A DNA stretch of 64,000 nt from Dillenia suffruticosa (Eukaryota > Streptophyta > Magnoliopsida > Dilleniales > Dilleniaceae): assembly GCA_033439265.1 (NCBI GenBank), contig JAVTVX010000013.1:16038500-16102499 (forward strand). Direction: 5' to 3'. Numbering within the stretch: position 1 is the stretch's first letter; every line of letters starts with the position of its first letter. The position numbers and the translations under genes were made by a program. Below are positions 60,506-64,000 of the stretch, piece by piece. The notes under the pieces were generated by a model that saw only the letters and a list, made by a program, of their open reading frames with translations, had not been told where the DNA came from and ran no database searches.

Positions 60506-61644
60506 AGGAATTATTGGGTTTAGTGTACTTTAACATTTTTAGATGCTTATTTTAATATATGACATGTATGCATTATTGAGTCACATATTTATTTTATGCA
60601 TCATTTGTTGTCATATATTGTGATTTTGTGATAAAAGATGTGTCAGGCAGGCATGGTCGACTCTCTCACACGAGTGACCACCTCCGACTCTGAGTGAGCG
60701 GAGATGAGACGGATTCTAGTCGTAAGAGGCTTTGAGAGTAGCCCTACTAGAACATAAGTCGCCCTAATATGTGTTCAGGATGAGGTCATATGCGATATGA
60801 CCGGCATGGAAATACCCACATCCATGTTGCCTATAAGTAGCCAGGTTTGAGATCTCAGATATCACCTGCGATTTGTGATATTGTCTCTGAGTTGCTCTCT
60901 CTGAGATCTCTGGGTAAAGTCTTATGTGTAGACTGAGTCTCGTACCTGTACAGTGTTAGAGAAATCTGACATACGCCCTTTGAGAGATGGGGGAATAACA
61001 CTGTGGCACGTGTTTCATACCACGTGTGATGAGACGACCATGGGATAGTGGGAGCTATTATTTGAGACGATAGTTTGATCTTGATCCCCGTTCCCACTGT
61101 GTGAGACCTGAGATCCATTGGGTGGGATCTCATATGCCCTTATTACTTTCGGCTGTCTCTAGAAGTTTTGGTTCAGTGTTGCTACTTTAGTCTGTTTACC
61201 TATGGCCCGGAAGATAAATTGAGGTCTAAGGGGCAGGTCTAGGAAAGCAGCTGAATTGAGACCGATAGATTCGAGTTTGGGAAAAGGAAGGCCAATAGTC
61301 ATTACATCATTGTTATGTATTCATAGGTCGACCTATTGTGTTAATCCATGTTGGGATTCAAACATAATAATGAATACATAGTCGAGCAAATTGATTGGGG
61401 ATCACTTTCAATGAGGAAAGTGGCTCGATGGATGTAAATGCATTGAGTCTGGGGTATAGCGAGTTATTTTTATACTAACAGTGACTACTCGATCATCCTA
61501 ACAGGTGTATCGAGAAGTCCTTGCTTGCAGGTGCACTCACCGGTCGCACGACGCCCAATCCAGTATGAAGGTCCAGTAGGGTGATGTGATAGATCGCATG
61601 AGTTGCGATCTTGTGATTAACGGAAGTGAAATGCCCTAATGTGC
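60506..61644 (+). other. long structured 3' non-coding region of the copia family
   Basis: About 1.1 kb lie between the end of pol and the polypurine tract, and the older element keeps the same order of sequence (minus strand, about 53200-52048). A perfect hairpin, ggtcatat-gcg-atatgacc, is at 60784-60802, and a gatatcac...gtgatat stem lies near 60858-60881. No sense-strand reading frame. A 92-codon antisense frame (61133-60855) has no known domain. Confidence 0.6.
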
Positions 61645-61654
61645 AAGTGGGAGA

Positions 61655-62148
61655 TGTTGGTTATTGATGCCCATTATGGGCATTTGGGTAATTAAGGAAT
61701 GGGTAACTCCCATCCTTAATTACCATTAACCAATATTTTGGTAACTCCCCACCAATTAAGTGAATTGGTCTTACCTTCCTTCTGAGAGAGGAAACTATGG
61801 AGGAAACTCTCCTTCTCCTACCTTGTGGGGTGGACAGCAGCCATGGGAGGAAACCATGATGGAGGCTAGGGTTTTGCACAACATATTCTCTAGAGAGAGA
61901 AAATAGAGAGAGGGATGGAGATTTTCGCGTAGGAAAATCTCCCATCGTCAGATGATTCACCGGACACGAGGCTTGAGGCGTCGTGGATTTGAGGTGGTGG
62001 TTCGATTGTGTGATCACCATCCGACCGTGCGATCCGTTCGAGGGACATCGCGACACGGTGGATTTTGGAGACCGCCCAATAGAGGTATTTATCCCGAAAA
62101 TTCCGATCTATTTAATTCACGCTTCCGCATGTGCGATTAAATCCAACA
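61655..62148 (+). repeat. 3' LTR of young copia element
   Basis: Same ends and sequence as the 5' LTR apart from about two differences. Confidence 0.95.
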
Positions 62149-62153
62149 CTTAG

Positions 62154-62830
62154 AGTATTCAGAATATTTTATAAAGATATAATTCTTTTCCCACGGATCT
62201 AACTTGCTGTGTAGATACGAGAAATCATGAACATATGCAACACACAAATATAGACGTAACTTAAACGCATGTAATTCTCTATAGACGTAATAAAGTACGT
62301 AACTCTATTTCGGTGTCTTACATTTATAGGCCTACAAATATCGAAGTGAACTAAGTACAACGGAGTCTCAACTCTAATTATTTTTCCAAATGGTTTCCTT
62401 GTGGCTTTAACAGTTCCAATAGGCCACTCGCAATTAATCAGTTCATTCTCTTTTATTTTATGTGCCCAAATCTATTTTGTCAAATGATAACATCATCTAC
62501 TATGCTATAAGATATAAAAACAATATGAGATAAATAAAAAATATCATTAAAAAAAATCAATACCGATACATATAGTACATCATGAATTAAACCAGAACAA
62601 ATCAAATAATTATCATAAAGAACAGAAACTCTAGAGTTTCCTAAAAAAACAGAATATTTTAAATAATCTAAACAAAATACGGATACAAAATTCCGTCGAT
62701 TCTCGAGAATATACAAAATATTATATAAATACAAGATTTGGTTAATTCGCAATATCAGTTTGCATGTACCAATCCCCCTAACAACCATAAATGTTTCATT
62801 TCCCATGTACAGCCCCCTCACATGGGGACT
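62154..62830 (-). pseudogene. copia GAG-pre-integrase and integrase remnant
   Basis: Minus strand pieces include ELINCEWPIGTVKATRKPFG, YLVHFDICRPINVR and YFITSIENY, followed by a SYLHSKLDPWEKNYIFIKYS segment reaching the target site. Much of the integrase core between them is missing. Confidence 0.75.
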
Positions 62831-62979
62831 CAATCAATGGAACTCCACGTACGCGTTCCTGTCACAAGTTACATGATCAGTAGGTCTTGAGCTACAATAC
62901 ATAAAAGAGAGAAGTCAGTGAGTATCAAATAGATGATATAAATCTCAAACCATGTAAAAAAGGACATGCCTTTCAATTG

Positions 62980-63900
62980 TCACACTCGTGAGTAAAATAC
63001 CCAAACTTGCCACATACGTAGCACTTGACATTGCTCTTATCGAGCTTCTTCTTGCGTTTTGTCCTTTGTCATCAGTTTTGACAAATGACTTTTTTTTGCT
63101 ATGGCTTTCGATCTTTCTTGTTATGCTTGTGCCATTTACGCCTGGTACCCCAGAAGCAGTTACTCAATTTCATTATAAAAGCATGACCCGAAACAGAGCT
63201 AATCACCTTTTGATACTCCTCTTCAAATTCACAATGTTTACTCATATCCATGAAAGTACGAATACTCTCTATGTATGTGAGGTAAGTTTTAACAACTTTT
63301 CAGGAGTCTGGTAGAGACTAGATCACTCTTAGTATCTGAAACTCATCCAATAATAGCTCTCCCATATTATTCAAAGAAGCAATCATACTCAACATATACA
63401 TGATATGTCATTTTATGCTATGATGTTATCTTTTCTTATAGGTAATAAACTTATAGGTCATTATCCTTAGTTTAGAAGCTGATTAGAAGTTAAAATACCC
63501 TTTAAGAGCATGCTAGACCAATATCACAGTAAAATACTGCTCATAAATCAGGATCATATCGTCGTATATGCTGTTCAAAAGGATTGCTTCAACTTAGCTA
63601 TCCTTTCTCTTCCATACACGAAACGCCTCCTGATCCTATCTCGCCTGAGGTATGGTACCCTCCCTAAGGTTTTTCATTTCGTGCTGTAAAATCTCAACTA
63701 GTTCATGTTCCTTAAAGACTAACTGAAACTTCCAATACCAAATCTCATAATTGACACAATTCATTTTGTCTCTTTTCACAAGATCAAATATGACAGTTTT
63801 TATTATAACTATTATCTTTTTTATATAAAAAAAGAGACGTTTGTGACAAATGATATTTATTCTCATAAATTGATGTATTCTACAAATCAACAAATCTTAA
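62980..63900 (-). pseudogene. copia gag remnant with zinc knuckle
   Basis: Minus strand: a MNCVNYEIWYWKFQLVF segment, then LREGTIPQAR and a QEAFRVWKRK segment (63780-63590), copia gag landmarks. The knuckle CYVCGKFGYFTHEC lies at about 63030-62989. Stops interrupt the frame. Confidence 0.75.
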
Positions 63901-64000
63901 ATGATTCGAATATAAATCCCAAATTGAATGTATGAGTCAACGGACATCATACACCACAAACGTACCCGAGATTGCATCTTACCATTCGGAATTGAATTCA

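Larger units (their letters stand above)
55077..62148 (+). mobile_element. young Ty1/copia retrotransposon, 7072 bp, nested in an older relative
   Basis: LTRs of 495 and 494 bp (55077-55571, 61655-62148) have TG...CA ends and differ by eye at about two positions. A perfect 5 bp target duplication, CTTAG, lies at 55072-55076 and 62149-62153. The primer-binding site ttggtatcagagc (55572-55584) matches the initiator tRNA-Met type. A polypurine tract, aagtgggaga, is at 61645-61654. The order gag, zinc knuckle, integrase, reverse transcriptase, RNase H is copia-type. The coding region is full of stops and shifts, so this copy cannot make its own proteins. It sits in the integrase C-terminal region of the older element, in opposite orientation. 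Confidence 0.95.
62149..64000 (-). mobile_element. older Ty1/copia element, 5' part (continues past the edge)
   Basis: Minus strand from right to left: sequence matching the gag-proximal leader of the young element (both read a ggtaagatgc.at..c..gt...tggtgtatg.tgtccgttgactcatac pattern, here at about 63985-63930), then gag, zinc knuckle, GAG-pre-integrase and a shortened integrase. The reading across the CTTAG target site continues at 55076. Confidence 0.85.

Noticed and set aside
55077-62148. Functional autonomous retrotransposon
   Set aside because: LTRs look fresh, but YVGD, a stop in the zinc knuckle and many frame breaks rule out a working polyprotein.
1-64000. CRISPR array, prokaryotic operon or viral replicon
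   Set aside because: Repeats found are satellites, LTRs and SINEs; genes are spliced plant genes.

Overview
This is a repeat-rich, AT-rich window of nuclear DNA from a flowering plant. The evidence is spliced genes with GT-AG introns, two group IIa WRKY genes with the plant-specific VQR-type intron, plant-type Ty1/copia and Ty3/gypsy elements, tRNA-derived SINEs and a fragment of a plant mitochondrial maturase gene. I cannot name the species. Only three host protein-coding genes can be supported, and most of the 64 kb is introns and transposon remains.

Layout. 1-14716: no host gene; microsatellites, several SINE insertions and perhaps an old LTR scrap. 14717-30083 (minus): a complete CPL4-type RNA polymerase II CTD phosphatase gene of eight coding exons and 462 residues. 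Its seventh intron is about 7.1 kb and holds a MULE-like long inverted repeat, a LINE fragment and a gypsy-type element whose LTRs lie in inverted orientation. 30084-31380: its 5' region, then AT-rich spacer. 31385-31567: probable mitochondrial matR fragment. 31815-33701: an old gag-only LTR element. 33728-39340: spacer with a SINE and a 1.45 kb T-rich degenerate repeat block.

39650-40870 and 48541-51066 (both plus): two complete, divergent group IIa WRKY genes in tandem, each of four exons. Between them are a pair of 215 bp direct repeats around a minisatellite array, and a cluster of SINEs. 51487-64000: a decayed Ty1/copia element on the minus strand running off the right edge. A second, much younger member of the same family (55077-62148, plus strand, LTRs almost identical, 5 bp target duplication CTTAG) is inserted in it in opposite orientation.

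Functionally, CPL4 would act on the phosphorylated CTD of RNA polymerase II, and the WRKY pair would bind W-boxes as defence or stress regulators; several W-box cores lie upstream of both. I see no operon-like linkage between CPL4 and the WRKY genes. The most unusual structures are the inverted-LTR gypsy element inserted as one unit inside CPL4, and the young but coding-dead copia element with a GC-rich repeat leader and a long structured 3' region.
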